Source: Bacteroidales bacterium
Lineage (GTDB): Bacteria > Bacteroidota > Bacteroidia > Bacteroidales > UBA932
Reading direction: 5' to 3'
DNA length: 64,000 nt
Assembly: GCA_017549145.1 (NCBI GenBank)
Contig: JAFYVM010000050.1
Location: 1-64,000 of the forward strand
Part shown: positions 26,077 through 36,052 of the stretch, piece by piece
Position numbering within the stretch: the stretch's first letter is position 1
How the letters are laid out: every line of letters starts with the position of its first letter
Made by a program: the position numbers and the translations under genes
The notes under the pieces: generated by a model
Databases searched by the model: none
What the model was told of the DNA's origin: nothing
The model's input: the letters and a program-made list of their open reading frames with translations, nothing else

Positions 26077-27213
26077 TTATTTACCAATTGCTGTATAAAC
26101 TTCCTTTGCTATAGTCATTGCTGCGTCGGTCTTCGCCAATAGAGCAATGTTCTTTTCCAATGTTTCAATCCTTTCAGGATTTCCAAGCAGCTCGCATGCT
26201 GTTCTAAGCAGCTTTTCCGGAGCCTCAATATCCTTGACGATCATTCCGGCATCCTTTCTCACAAGTGCCATCGCGTTGTGTGTCTGATGGTCTTCTGCTA
26301 CGTTTGGTGAAGGAACGAAGATAGTTGCCTTGTTGGCTGCACAGAGTTCAGATACTGAGCTCGCACCCGATCTTGAAACTACTACGTCTGCAACTGCGTA
26401 TGCCAGATCCATTCTTTGGATGAAGTCCGAGTACCAGATATCCTTCGTGCTGCCTTCTTTCTTATTCTCCATCTCTGCCATGAATGCATCGACGTTCTTC
26501 TTATAGTATTTTCCGCACTGCCAGATAACTTCGAGGTTCTCTCCTCCTGGTTTGCCTTCCTCAATCCACTTTCTTACAGACTTGTTAAGAGTTCCGCTTC
26601 CAAGGCTGCCACCCACGATAAACAGGTGCTTCTTCTCTGGGTTGAGGCCGTAGAACTTATATCCTTCTTCCTTCATCTGAGGTGTAGGAGGAACAATCTC
26701 CTTTCTAATAGGATTGCCAGAAATGATAATTCTATCAGCAGGGAAGAATCTTTCCATTCCCTCGTATGCTACACAGATCTTCTTAGCCTTCTTTGCCACT
26801 ATCTTGTTTGTGAGACCTGCAAAGCCGTTCTGCTCCTGAATCAGAGTCGGAATACCGAGTCTGCCAGCCACCCAAAGCAGGGGAGCGCTGGCATATCCGC
26901 CTACTCCGATTGCGATATCCGGTTTGAATTCCTTAAGGAGCTTTCTTGCCATTCTGATGCTCTTAAGAATCTTGAACGGGAGTGCGAAGTTGGATAGATC
27001 CAATCTTCTCTGAAGTCCGGTAATAGGCAATCCGACAATCTTGTATCCTGCTGCCGGCACCTTCTCCATCTCCATTCTACCTTCTGCACCAACAAACAGA
27101 ATCTCAGTTTCCGGATTCAATTCCTTGAGCTTATTTGCTATGGAAAGGGCAGGGAAGATATGACCTCCTGTGCCTCCTCCGCTGATTATAACTCTTAATC
27201 TGCTGTATTCCAT
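26077..27213 (-). CDS. murG: UDP-GlcNAc:undecaprenyl-PP-MurNAc-pentapeptide GlcNAc transferase
   Basis: MurG converts lipid I to lipid II on the inner face of the cytoplasmic membrane. The 378-residue GT28 enzyme shows SGGGTGGHIFPALSIA near residues 10-25, IGVGGYASAPLL, VVGGSLGSGTLNKSV at the start of the C-terminal domain, and SRSGASSVSEL for UDP-GlcNAc binding. It sits between ftsW and murC, with a 5-base gap to ftsW. Confidence 0.95.
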   Translation of the reverse strand: MEYSRLRVIISGGGTGGHIFPALSIANKLKELNPETEILFVGAEGRMEMEKVPAAGYKIVGLPITGLQRRLDLSNFALPFKILKSIRMARKLLKEFKPDIAIGVGGYASAPLLWVAGRLGIPTLIQEQNGFAGLTNKIVAKKAKKICVAYEGMERFFPADRIIISGNPIRKEIVPPTPQMKEEGYKFYGLNPEKKHLFIVGGSLGSGTLNKSVRKWIEEGKPGGENLEVIWQCGKYYKKNVDAFMAEMENKKEGSTKDIWYSDFIQRMDLAYAVADVVVSRSGASSVSELCAANKATIFVPSPNVAEDHQTHNAMALVRKDAGMIVKDIEAPEKLLRTACELLGNPERIETLEKNIALLAKTDAAMTIAKEVYTAIGK

Positions 27214-27218
27214 AATCT

Positions 27219-28622
27219 TTATTCTTGATCTATGTTATCCAGTCCTTCAAGTACGTCAAGGCTGGCCTGAATTTCATCTTTTTTCTCGTATAAAGGTTTT
27301 GCCTCTTCCTCTTTCTCTCTAATCTTCTTGTTTGCCATTCTGCTGATTGAGAGAATTACTCCGAATGCAACGCAGAATGATAGGAATGCTCCGTTTCCGT
27401 GGCTGACCAGAGGCAGTGTCTGTCCTGTCAGAGGACCGAGGTCTACGTTGATAAACATGTGTAGGAATGCCTGACTCGTAATCAACATTGTAAGGCCGCC
27501 CACTGCAATCTGGGCATAGCGGCTGTCGCACAACTTGGCAATCCATATTCCTCGGGCCAGCAGGCTGACATAAAGTATGATGATCAGTATTCCTCCCCAG
27601 AGTCCATATTCTTCCAAAATGAAGGCGTACATGTAGTCTCCGAACATAAGTGGAACGATGTATTTCTGAGTACTTCCTCCTGGACCCTTTCCAAGGATGC
27701 CGCCCTCATGAACAGCGATTCTTGCTGTATTTGGCTGAATGATGACATCCAGGAGATCTCGCCTTTCCTGACCTTTCAGTACAAGAAGCTGATGAGGGTC
27801 TTTGTTCATTGAGATTCGCTTTTCAAATACGCTGAGTCTCCGGAATACATTACCGTCACTGATCTTATATGTTCCGTATGCCATACCAAAGGCACAGATT
27901 CCAAGTATTGCCAGTCCGACAAGCTCCTTGAACTTTATTCCACCAATCAGAAGAGTCAGTCCCATGATTCCACCGATAAGTAAGGCACTTGAGTTACTTC
28001 CGGGGAGCACCATTACGAAAACCGTAATCATAGGTATATAGATATATATAGCTCTTTTACAGAATGGTGTACCGAGGAATTCCAGACCGTTATGTTTGCT
28101 GAGCGCATTCAGCAACTTGAAGTATCTGGATTTACTTCCTTCTTCCTCATCTTTTTTGCATGTATGGATTGCCCATGCGATGTACATCATCATTGCAACC
28201 TTGACAATCTCAAAGATGTGAATCTGATAGCCAAATAATTTTACGTTACGTGCGGCTCCATTAATGACTTCAACATCAATAGGACCAAAATCTTTTTTAC
28301 AGAGCAATATCAGAAGCAGACCAAATGAAAGCGGAAAACCGAATTTTGAGCCCCATCTGATAAGTCCGATTCTCTTGAAATTGTATAGAATCAATATGAT
28401 ACCTAAGCCTATCGCAGTGATCAATACTTGCTCTTTCATAATCGCAAGTCGGTCGGTTCCTGTGCGAATGGCCATAAGAGATGTAGAAGAGAATATGGCA
28501 AGCCAGGAGATCATGATAAGCATGAATGTGATGATCCATACTACCTTGTCTCCTTCGATGCGGTCTATAAAACCCCAAATTCCCGATCTCTTGTCGGGTG
28601 TCAGATTCTCTTTCTGCTGCAT
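27219..28622 (-). CDS. ftsW: FtsW, septal peptidoglycan glycosyltransferase (SEDS family)
   Basis: FtsW polymerises lipid II at the septum with its partner FtsI. The 467-residue membrane protein has about ten helices and the SEDS landmarks HEGGILGKGPGGSTQ and LPLVSHGNGAF near the C-terminal part. A charged cytoplasmic tail (KKIREKEEEAKPLYEKKD) follows the last helix. Location in the dcw cluster between murD and murG favours FtsW over RodA. The start codon is one base from the murD stop. Confidence 0.93.
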   Translation of the reverse strand: MQQKENLTPDKRSGIWGFIDRIEGDKVVWIITFMLIMISWLAIFSSTSLMAIRTGTDRLAIMKEQVLITAIGLGIILILYNFKRIGLIRWGSKFGFPLSFGLLLILLCKKDFGPIDVEVINGAARNVKLFGYQIHIFEIVKVAMMMYIAWAIHTCKKDEEEGSKSRYFKLLNALSKHNGLEFLGTPFCKRAIYIYIPMITVFVMVLPGSNSSALLIGGIMGLTLLIGGIKFKELVGLAILGICAFGMAYGTYKISDGNVFRRLSVFEKRISMNKDPHQLLVLKGQERRDLLDVIIQPNTARIAVHEGGILGKGPGGSTQKYIVPLMFGDYMYAFILEEYGLWGGILIIILYVSLLARGIWIAKLCDSRYAQIAVGGLTMLITSQAFLHMFINVDLGPLTGQTLPLVSHGNGAFLSFCVAFGVILSISRMANKKIREKEEEAKPLYEKKDEIQASLDVLEGLDNIDQE

Positions 28623-28623
28623 A

Positions 28624-29958
28624 TTACAGACTTCTTACCTCTTCCTTAAATATTCTACCTCTATCTTCGAAATTCTTGAACAAGTCAAAGCTTGCGCAAC
28701 ATGGAGAAAGAAGAACAACGTCTCCCTCCTTAGCCAATTTTGCTGCTGTAGTCACTGCGTCATGCATTGACATTGTATCGTGCATTTCAGGGACGATACC
28801 CTCGAATGACTCGTGGAATTTCTTTACGTCAGGTCCAAGGCATACAATAGCCTTAACCTTATCCTTTGCAAGTGGTACAAGACATGAGTAATCGTTACCC
28901 TTGTCTGTTCCACCTACGATCCAAACAACTGGTCTTGTCTGGCACTCGAGTGCGTACCATGCCGCATCTACGTTAGTTGCCTTTGAGTCGTTGATATATA
29001 GTACGTCCTTGATGCTTACTACCTTCTCGAGACGGTGCTCCACGGCCTGGAATGTAGCAAGACCATTTCTGATGACGTCATTGTCAATATCCATAGCCTT
29101 AGCTGCTATAGCTGCTGCCATAGAATTGTAGATGTTGTGCTTTCCGCCAAGTGCAAGCTCCTGAAGATACATGTCGCACTCCTGGTCTTTGTAGCGGACA
29201 ACCATCTTGTCATCCTGGATGAATGCTCCCTGCTTGACTTCAGTCTTCTGGGTGAACGGAAGTTTCTGAGCCTGCACTACGATCTGGCTGAGGTGATTGA
29301 TAGTGATCTCATCGTCCGAGCAGAAGATGAAGCAGTCGTCGCTAGACATATTGCGTGTGATGCGGAACTTCGATTTTACGTAGTTCTCCATCTTATGGTC
29401 GTATCTGTCAAGATGGTCTGGGGTGATGTTTGTGATGATAGCAATGTCAGCCTTGAACTCGTAGGTATCGTCAAGCTGGAAGCTGCTGAGCTCAAGAACA
29501 TAGATATCATGTTTCTGTGTCGCAACCTGGAAGGCATAGCTCTTACCGATGTTTCCACCAAGACCGACATTCATACCAGCCTCTTTGAGGAGGTGGTAGA
29601 TGATTGATGTAGTGGTGGTCTTTCCGTTGCTACCGGTGATGCAGACCTTCTTTGCAGAATCGTAGCGTCCTGCAAATTCAATCTCTGAAATTACATTGAT
29701 GCCACGGTCAACGATTTTCTTTACCATTGCTGCAGTCGGTGGAATGCCGGGGCTCTTGATGACCTCGTCTGCATTGAGGATGAGATCCTCCGTGTGCTTG
29801 CCCTGCTCAAACGGGATATTCCACTCCTGAAGCACAGAACGATACTCCTCGGTAATGTTACCCATATCCGAGAGGAATACATCAAAACCTTTAACCTTTG
29901 CGAGAACTGCGGAACCTACACCGCTTTCTCCACCACCCAAAACTACGATTCTTGACAT
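28624..29958 (-). CDS. murD: UDP-N-acetylmuramoylalanine--D-glutamate ligase
   Basis: MurD adds D-glutamate to UDP-MurNAc-L-Ala. The 444 residues show the N-terminal nucleotide-binding VLGGGESGVGSA (6-17), the P-loop GSNGKTTT (109-116), ITPDHLDRYD in the central domain and YINDSKATNVDA plus GGTDKGNDY in the C-terminal domain. Usual family length; tightly packed between mraY and ftsW. Confidence 0.95.
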   Translation of the reverse strand: MSRIVVLGGGESGVGSAVLAKVKGFDVFLSDMGNITEEYRSVLQEWNIPFEQGKHTEDLILNADEVIKSPGIPPTAAMVKKIVDRGINVISEIEFAGRYDSAKKVCITGSNGKTTTTSIIYHLLKEAGMNVGLGGNIGKSYAFQVATQKHDIYVLELSSFQLDDTYEFKADIAIITNITPDHLDRYDHKMENYVKSKFRITRNMSSDDCFIFCSDDEITINHLSQIVVQAQKLPFTQKTEVKQGAFIQDDKMVVRYKDQECDMYLQELALGGKHNIYNSMAAAIAAKAMDIDNDVIRNGLATFQAVEHRLEKVVSIKDVLYINDSKATNVDAAWYALECQTRPVVWIVGGTDKGNDYSCLVPLAKDKVKAIVCLGPDVKKFHESFEGIVPEMHDTMSMHDAVTTAAKLAKEGDVVLLSPCCASFDLFKNFEDRGRIFKEEVRSL

Positions 29959-29962
29959 AGTA

Positions 29963-31171
29963 TTATCTGATTTTTAATAATGCAATTGTAATTACAGCGA
30001 GTATCATTCCCACGATCCAGAATCTGGTAACGATCTTTGCCTCAGGGATAGCTTTCTTGTCAGACTGGATAAGGCAAGGAATTCCTTCTTTCTGGAAATG
30101 ATGATGGATAGGAGTCATCTTAAAGATTCTTCTACCAGCACCGTACTTCTTTCTTGTATATTTGAAGTATGTGGTCTGCATCAATACTGAGAGGCTCTCA
30201 GCGAAGAAGATACCGCAGAGGATAGGTACGAGGAGCTCCTTTCTGATAAGGATAGCTGCCACACCGATGATACCTCCAAGCATAAGGCTACCGGAGTCTC
30301 CCATGAAGACCTGTGCTGGGTAAGAGTTGTACCAGAGGAAGCCTATCAATGCTCCTACAAAGGCCGACATGAACACTGCAATCTCACCACTGCCTGGTAT
30401 GTACATGATATTCAGATATTCGGCATCGATGATATTGCCACCAAGCCATGCAAAGATACCGAGTACAACACCTACAATCGCAGAAGTTCCGGTTGCAAGA
30501 CCGTCGATTCCGTCTGTAAGATTTACACCGTTAGAGCAGGATGTGATCACGAGAATGATCATAGCCACGTAAATCACCCACTTGAAATATCTGCCGAACT
30601 CTCCGCCGAATGGTGAAAGCCATGCATAGTCAAACTCATGAGTCTTGATGAATGGGATGGTTGTTGTGGTGCTCTTGACAATGTTCTCTGTGCTCTCTCT
30701 TACAACGATATCCTCGCTGAAGCATATTGCAAGTGCTACGGCAAGTCCCATAGCAAACTGTGCTATAAGCTTCATCTTTGGGCTTAGTCCGTCCTTATTC
30801 TTCTTGAATACCTTGATGTAGTCATCTGCGAATCCGATAAGGAAAGACCATACAGTTGTAACCAGGAGCAGCTGTATGTATATATTTGTCAGGTTAGCAA
30901 ACAATAGCACAGGGATGATGATGCTGAAGAAAATGAGAATACCTCCCATTGTAGGAGTTCCTTTCTTCTCCATCTGTCCTGCGAGTCCAAGGTCTCTGAT
31001 GTCTTCTCCAATCTGCTTAGCCTTGATCTTGGCGATAAACTTCTTACCGAAGAAGATAGAGAACAGGAGTGCTGTGGAAAACGAAATGATTGCCCTGAAG
31101 GAAAGGTACTGGAATAGTCCCTGTCCAGGAAAATCAAAATCTTTCAAAAAATCAATCAGATGGTATATCAT
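29963..31171 (-). CDS. mraY: Phospho-N-acetylmuramoyl-pentapeptide transferase
   Basis: MraY transfers phospho-MurNAc-pentapeptide to undecaprenyl phosphate, giving lipid I. It is a polytopic membrane protein of 402 residues, longer than the E. coli form because of an insertion around residues 145-185 (RESTENIVKS, KTHEFDYAW) seen in Bacteroidota. Family motifs: KKGTPTMGGILI, FADDYIKV, NLTDGIDGLATG, FMGDSGSLMLGG and the histidine-rich TPIHHHFQK. Its start overlaps the murE stop by 4 bases. Confidence 0.95.
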   Translation of the reverse strand: MIYHLIDFLKDFDFPGQGLFQYLSFRAIISFSTALLFSIFFGKKFIAKIKAKQIGEDIRDLGLAGQMEKKGTPTMGGILIFFSIIIPVLLFANLTNIYIQLLLVTTVWSFLIGFADDYIKVFKKNKDGLSPKMKLIAQFAMGLAVALAICFSEDIVVRESTENIVKSTTTTIPFIKTHEFDYAWLSPFGGEFGRYFKWVIYVAMIILVITSCSNGVNLTDGIDGLATGTSAIVGVVLGIFAWLGGNIIDAEYLNIMYIPGSGEIAVFMSAFVGALIGFLWYNSYPAQVFMGDSGSLMLGGIIGVAAILIRKELLVPILCGIFFAESLSVLMQTTYFKYTRKKYGAGRRIFKMTPIHHHFQKEGIPCLIQSDKKAIPEAKIVTRFWIVGMILAVITIALLKIR

Positions 31172-32634
31172 AGTGTGCCTAGTTCTTTAAAGGTTTCGTT
31201 TACAATTTCTTTCTCATCAAAATGTCTCTTCTCTGTGCCGATGATCTGGTAGGTTTCATGCCCCTTGCCGGCAAGAAGAATTGTGGCGCCCTGACCTGCC
31301 ATCATGATTGCAGTGCGGATTGCTTGTTCGCGGTCTTCAATGAAGAGTGATTTCGCCTTTCCGCTCAAGTCCATGCCAGCCTTGATGTCGGCCATGATGT
31401 CAGTAGTCTTTTCTGTTCTGCTGTTATCTGATGTGACAATTATTCTGTCAGCCATCTTCTGAGCAACCTGAGCCATCTCAGGACGCTTTGTCTTATCTCT
31501 GTCTCCTCCACATCCGAACAAACAGATAAGTTCCTGCTGAGGAGCGATTTCTCTCAAGGTGCCGAGTACATTCTCAAGCGCATCCGGAGTGTGTGCGTAG
31601 TCAATGATGACTGAAATATCCTTAGGACCACGGAGGTTCTCCAATCTTCCTGGTGCTGGCTTGAGGGCACTGAGTGCTATGAGCACCTCTTCCTCTTTAG
31701 CTCCAAGAGTTACTGCTGTTGTATAGAGAGCAAGGAGATTATATGCATTGTGCTGTCCGATGAGTCCGCTCCAGACTTCCTGTCCGTCAATTCTCAAAAG
31801 CATTCCCTCAAAACTCTGCTCTACAATGCGACAAGTGTGGTCTGCAATGCTTCTGCATGAGTATGTGATGATCTTTGCCTTTGTGTTCTGCGTCATTACC
31901 ATGCCATTTCTGTCATCGATATTTGTGATCGCATATGACTCTTTTGGCAATGTGTCGAACCAAAGCTTCTTACAACGAAGATATTCTGCAAAGGTCTTGT
32001 GGTAATCAAGATGGTCGTGGCTAAGGTTAGAGAAGATTCCTGCCTTGAAATAAAGGCCGGCAACTCTGTCCTGCTCCACTCCGATTGAGCTGACTTCCAT
32101 AAAGCAATACTCGCATCCTTCGTTTACCATCTCATTCAAGAGCGAGTTGGTAACGAGCGGGTCGGATGTTGTGTTGATTGCCTCACTACCTCTTTCTCCT
32201 ACATAATTGGCAATTGTGGAGAGGAGTCCGCAGCTATATCCGAGAGATGTGAACAATCTGTGAAGGAGTGTTACTGTGGTAGTCTTGCCGTTTGTGCCGG
32301 TGATTCCTACCAAAGTCAATTTTCTTGACGGGTTGTCATAGAAGTTTGCGGCAGCGATAGCCAAAGCATATCTTGATGACTCCACCTGAACAAAGGTGAC
32401 GTCCTCTGGCATATTTGAAACCTTCGAAGGGTCGTCAAAAATGATCGCTTTTGCTCCTTTGTCAATTGCAGTCTGGATGTAGCTATGTCCATCCACAGCA
32501 AAACCTGTGATCGCAACAAAAAGGGCATTCTCTACCGCCTTTCTTGAATCATTACAGATAGAGCAGATGTCGATGCAGGTGTTACCCTTCACCGACACTA
32601 TTGCGCATCCTTCTATTATTTTCTCAAGCCTCAT
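31168..32634 (-). CDS. murE: UDP-MurNAc-tripeptide synthetase (meso-DAP adding type likely)
   Basis: MurE adds the third amino acid of the stem peptide. The 488 residues include the P-loop GTNGKTTT (113-120), the carbamylated-lysine region, SHDHLDYH, DYAHTPDAL and the C-terminal substrate motif DNSRTE. The family's meso-diaminopimelate enzymes carry DNPR; here Asn and Arg are kept with Ser for Pro, so meso-DAP remains the best guess. Overlaps ftsI and mraY by 4 bases on each side, showing translational coupling. Confidence 0.94.
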   Translation of the reverse strand: MRLEKIIEGCAIVSVKGNTCIDICSICNDSRKAVENALFVAITGFAVDGHSYIQTAIDKGAKAIIFDDPSKVSNMPEDVTFVQVESSRYALAIAAANFYDNPSRKLTLVGITGTNGKTTTVTLLHRLFTSLGYSCGLLSTIANYVGERGSEAINTTSDPLVTNSLLNEMVNEGCEYCFMEVSSIGVEQDRVAGLYFKAGIFSNLSHDHLDYHKTFAEYLRCKKLWFDTLPKESYAITNIDDRNGMVMTQNTKAKIITYSCRSIADHTCRIVEQSFEGMLLRIDGQEVWSGLIGQHNAYNLLALYTTAVTLGAKEEEVLIALSALKPAPGRLENLRGPKDISVIIDYAHTPDALENVLGTLREIAPQQELICLFGCGGDRDKTKRPEMAQVAQKMADRIIVTSDNSRTEKTTDIMADIKAGMDLSGKAKSLFIEDREQAIRTAIMMAGQGATILLAGKGHETYQIIGTEKRHFDEKEIVNETFKELGTL

Positions 32635-34754
32635 TTCAATACAATTTTTACAGTTTCTCCTTTCGCTACCTTCTCTCCTGCTTTAGGACTCTGACTTACC
32701 ACGTGTCCCATTCCTGTGTGGCTACATTTATATCCGCTGTTTTCAATAGCGTATATAGCATCCTGTAGTCCATATCCTATAACCGATGGTACAGGCCCAT
32801 TTCCTCCTCTTTCTATATATGTAATAGAGTCATCCATCTGTGGAATTTCTCCTGAAACAGATATTCTTTCCGACCAGCTTGGGTCCATTGCGTAAAGCTT
32901 ATCCACAAGCTCCTTGATTGTAAGGGCAGGGATTGTACCTCCGTAGATGCTTGCCTTTGTCGGTTTTGAATAGATGGTCACGATGGCAGTGTATCTTGGT
33001 GCATCTGCAGGGAAGAATCCCACAAATGAAGCCTGATATTGTTTCCTTCCTTCGCTATCTACGTATCTGCTTCCGCCAGGCTGCACATATTTGGCATCAA
33101 GGGCAATCCATGCAGTACCAGTCTTACCTGCGATCTGACTCTTGGCATTCTTTACCTTTGAACCTGTACCCTGTGTAGTAACGGTTGTAAGGGCTCTTAC
33201 CAATGTGTCGGCTGTCGCTCTCGAACAGATAGCTCCGTTGAGCACCTCCGGCTTGAACTCAGTTATGACTTTGCCATCCCTTTCGATTGATTCGACAACG
33301 TACGGCTTCATCATTCTTCCCTTGTTTGCAACGGCATTATAGAATGTTACCATGTGCAGTGGGGTTGTCTGTACTGAGTATCCGATTGCACTCTGGATCA
33401 AGTCAGTCGGGCTATATCCTTTTCTCTTCGTGTCTGGGACAATTCCGTTTGCAAATCCGTCCAACTCGAAATCGTATCTTCCCGCTATCTTATAAGTGTA
33501 GAACTTCTTCAAGTATTCATCAGGAGTTTTTCCATAATGTTCCTTCACAAGGTGACGGAATACATAGTTTGATGAAATCTTGAAACCATCCAGCACCGAA
33601 ATCCAATCTCGACCAGTCTCTCTCTCGTAATCGCGGATATATTGATCGACGTTTACATCATCCATCTGGCCTCCGTTAGTCTTGATTCTGGTGTTAAGTT
33701 TTACCTTTCCATCTTCAAGAAGTGTCATGAGGGTTGCAGTCTTGATGATGGAACCAGGCTCACCAGCTCGTGCAATAGCGAGGTTGTAGTTTTCACCTAG
33801 CTTTCCATCTCTACCTCTTGTGAGGTTAACCATGGCCCTGATCGCGCCGGTTTCCACTTCCATAAGTATCAAGCAGCCCCCGTCAATGTCATCATTCGCT
33901 TCAAGTCTTGTTCTGAGTGCTTTGTCTGCTACATCCTGGATGTTGATATCGATAGTACTTCTGATGTCACTACCATTAACTACAGGAACAGCAGAACTGT
34001 CATTATCATGAATCTTGATCTTGTTATCTGTAACTCGAAGCCACTCAAGTCCTGAAGTTCCATGAAGTTCGTAGTCAAACTTGCTCTCGATACCTCTTCT
34101 TCTTGCCTTCTCAACGTCCTCCTGCTTTCTTACATAACCGATAACGCTTCGCGCAAGTCCCTCGTATGGGTATTGACGAGGATCAAGTGTGTCAGCAATA
34201 ATACCACCGGCATATTTACCCTTGTTGAAGAGAGGAAGCTCCTGAAGCTTCTTGTATGTCGGATGGTCCACCTTCTTGGAGATGGTAACATATCTTAAGT
34301 TCTTCTCTCTTCCTTTTAGGATGAGGTCTGTATAATACGCGGCATCCTTTCCGTCCTTGCTAAGAACCTCCGGCAGAGCCTGCGCTAGTTCTCTTGCCGA
34401 CTTTAGCCATTTCTCCTCATTCTCCCTCAGCTCCTTTTTCTCCTTTTCGCTCTTACCTGTATAATTAGGCTTCTGCACCGCACAGTCCATATATATATCA
34501 TATATAGGAGTAGTGATGGCCAGAATCTTACCATTGTGGTCAATGATTGTTCCTCTCTCCGGCTTGATTATATTCTTCTCTTTTTTTGGACGGAAGAATC
34601 CGATGGTTGCCGGATCTGGTGTCCATATTGTCTTGAGGTATATGGTCCAGCCGATCAGAACGATGGACAGCAAGATGAATATCCAATAGAGATACCACAG
34701 AACCTTGCTGGTCCTGTTACCATCGATAGGGCTTATTTTATCTCTATTAGTCAT
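32631..34754 (-). CDS. ftsI: Penicillin-binding protein FtsI (PBP3-like) with C-terminal PASTA domain
   Basis: FtsI cross-links septal peptidoglycan as a transpeptidase. The 707 residues run: cytoplasmic tail and one transmembrane helix (about 19-38), the dimerisation/pedestal domain with KPERGTIIDHNG (64-75), then the transpeptidase domain with SIIK (335-338, catalytic Ser), SSN (394-396) and KTGT (544-547). A single PASTA domain occupies about 650-707 (VPSVIGYGLQDA to KGETVKIVLK). The PASTA tail is known from Bacteroidota and Gram-positive division PBPs. It lies between ftsL and murE. Confidence 0.94.
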   Translation of the reverse strand: MTNRDKISPIDGNRTSKVLWYLYWIFILLSIVLIGWTIYLKTIWTPDPATIGFFRPKKEKNIIKPERGTIIDHNGKILAITTPIYDIYMDCAVQKPNYTGKSEKEKKELRENEEKWLKSARELAQALPEVLSKDGKDAAYYTDLILKGREKNLRYVTISKKVDHPTYKKLQELPLFNKGKYAGGIIADTLDPRQYPYEGLARSVIGYVRKQEDVEKARRRGIESKFDYELHGTSGLEWLRVTDNKIKIHDNDSSAVPVVNGSDIRSTIDINIQDVADKALRTRLEANDDIDGGCLILMEVETGAIRAMVNLTRGRDGKLGENYNLAIARAGEPGSIIKTATLMTLLEDGKVKLNTRIKTNGGQMDDVNVDQYIRDYERETGRDWISVLDGFKISSNYVFRHLVKEHYGKTPDEYLKKFYTYKIAGRYDFELDGFANGIVPDTKRKGYSPTDLIQSAIGYSVQTTPLHMVTFYNAVANKGRMMKPYVVESIERDGKVITEFKPEVLNGAICSRATADTLVRALTTVTTQGTGSKVKNAKSQIAGKTGTAWIALDAKYVQPGGSRYVDSEGRKQYQASFVGFFPADAPRYTAIVTIYSKPTKASIYGGTIPALTIKELVDKLYAMDPSWSERISVSGEIPQMDDSITYIERGGNGPVPSVIGYGLQDAIYAIENSGYKCSHTGMGHVVSQSPKAGEKVAKGETVKIVLK

Positions 34755-34764
34755 TCTTCTGTTT

Positions 34765-35127
34765 TTATTTCTCTATTCTATATGCCGGCTTTTCCGGTTG
34801 TCTCAGGTTTGAACCTAACTCCTCAAGCATTGTCTCTACTGTACTTATTCTATCAAGGCTCACAATGTCGCTTGTCTTCTGTGCGCAATAGATTCTCAGT
34901 GTTTCGATTGTATCCTTGTTCTTCTCTCTTATAACCATTGTCTGTTCGGCCTTGTAGCTCAAGAATATGCTTACCATACTCAAGACGAACGCGTACAATA
35001 TGTGTGGGAAGAACTTGTCTACTCTCAATCGTAGAAGTATGTCTCCGTGTCCGATGGCCTTCAGGACCTCTTTTAAGACCGATCCGGTCTTCTTCCACTT
35101 GCTGTCTTTTTTCTGCACCTCTTCCAT
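34765..35127 (-). CDS. ftsL: FtsL-like divisome protein
   Basis: A 120-residue bitopic protein placed between rsmH and ftsI, exactly where ftsL lies in dcw clusters. It has a basic cytoplasmic segment of about 45 residues, one transmembrane helix (about 45-63, YAFVLSMVSIFLSY) and a short heptad-like periplasmic region. Sequence identity in FtsL is low, so the call rests on position, size and topology. Its ATG overlaps the rsmH stop by one base. Confidence 0.8.
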   Translation of the reverse strand: MEEVQKKDSKWKKTGSVLKEVLKAIGHGDILLRLRVDKFFPHILYAFVLSMVSIFLSYKAEQTMVIREKNKDTIETLRIYCAQKTSDIVSLDRISTVETMLEELGSNLRQPEKPAYRIEK

Positions 35128-36038
35128 TACTCTTCCTCCTTCTCTGCGATTCTTAATTTTGCACTTCTGGCGCGTGTGTTTGCGGCAATCTCGCTTTCCT
35201 GCGGAAGGATCGGCTTTCTGTTGACTGCCTTCAACGGTGCTTTTGAATTTCCGAAGAAGTCCTTTTCTACCTTGCCCTCAATGTTGCCCGCCTTGATGAA
35301 GTTCTTTACCATTCGGTCTTCAAGGGAGTGGTAGGTGATAACAACCAGCTTTCCTCCCGGCTTGAGTGATGCTGCAGCTCCACTGAGGAATTTCTCGAGA
35401 GATCGCATCTCCTGATTTACCTCAATACGAAGTGCCTGATAGACCTTTGCGAGGAATTTGTGCTCTGCAAATTTTGGAAGTGCACTTTCAATTGCCTTTC
35501 CTAGCTGTCCTGTGGTCTCGATAGGGGAGAGTTCGCGAGCCTTGCAGATCATCTGGGCAAGTCTGCGGCTGTTGTCCACTTCTCCGTACAGACGGAGGAT
35601 CTTTTCAAGTTCCTCCTGCTCGTAGCTGTTGATGATGTCGGCTGCAGTTCGTTCTGCTTCCTGATTCATTCTCATGTCCAGCGGAGCCTCATAGCGGAAA
35701 GAAAATCCTCTTTCTGCAGTGTCAAACTGGTGTGATGATACTCCAAGGTCAGCCAAGACGCCGTCAATGCCGTCCTTGTGTCCCTGGTGTAATACATGAT
35801 TGTGTATCCAGCGGAAGTCGCTGCGGATCAGTGTAAGACGTGAGTCATCAATACGGTTGCCGATGGCATCCATATCGCGGTCGAATGCGAGCACACGGCC
35901 AGATTTTGATAAGCGTGAAAGAATTGCGGCAGTGTGCCCGCCTCCGCCGAATGTGGCATCAGCGTAGACTCCATCTACGGAACCTACTAAAGCAGACACG
36001 CTCTCGTCTAAAAGCACTGATGTATGATATTCTGACAT
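35127..36038 (-). CDS. rsmH: 16S rRNA (cytosine1402-N4)-methyltransferase
   Basis: RsmH (MraW) methylates C1402 of 16S rRNA using S-adenosylmethionine. The 303-residue protein shows DATFGGGGHTAAIL (27-40) as the SAM site, GVLADLGVSSHQFD, the family segment FSFRYEAPLDMRM, and FLAKVYQALRIEVNQEM with the C-terminal VITYHSLEDRMVKNF. Standard second gene of the dcw cluster, 14 bases after mraZ. Confidence 0.95.
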   Translation of the reverse strand: MSEYHTSVLLDESVSALVGSVDGVYADATFGGGGHTAAILSRLSKSGRVLAFDRDMDAIGNRIDDSRLTLIRSDFRWIHNHVLHQGHKDGIDGVLADLGVSSHQFDTAERGFSFRYEAPLDMRMNQEAERTAADIINSYEQEELEKILRLYGEVDNSRRLAQMICKARELSPIETTGQLGKAIESALPKFAEHKFLAKVYQALRIEVNQEMRSLEKFLSGAAASLKPGGKLVVITYHSLEDRMVKNFIKAGNIEGKVEKDFFGNSKAPLKAVNRKPILPQESEIAANTRARSAKLRIAEKEEE

Positions 36039-36052
36039 TTCCGGTACCTCCT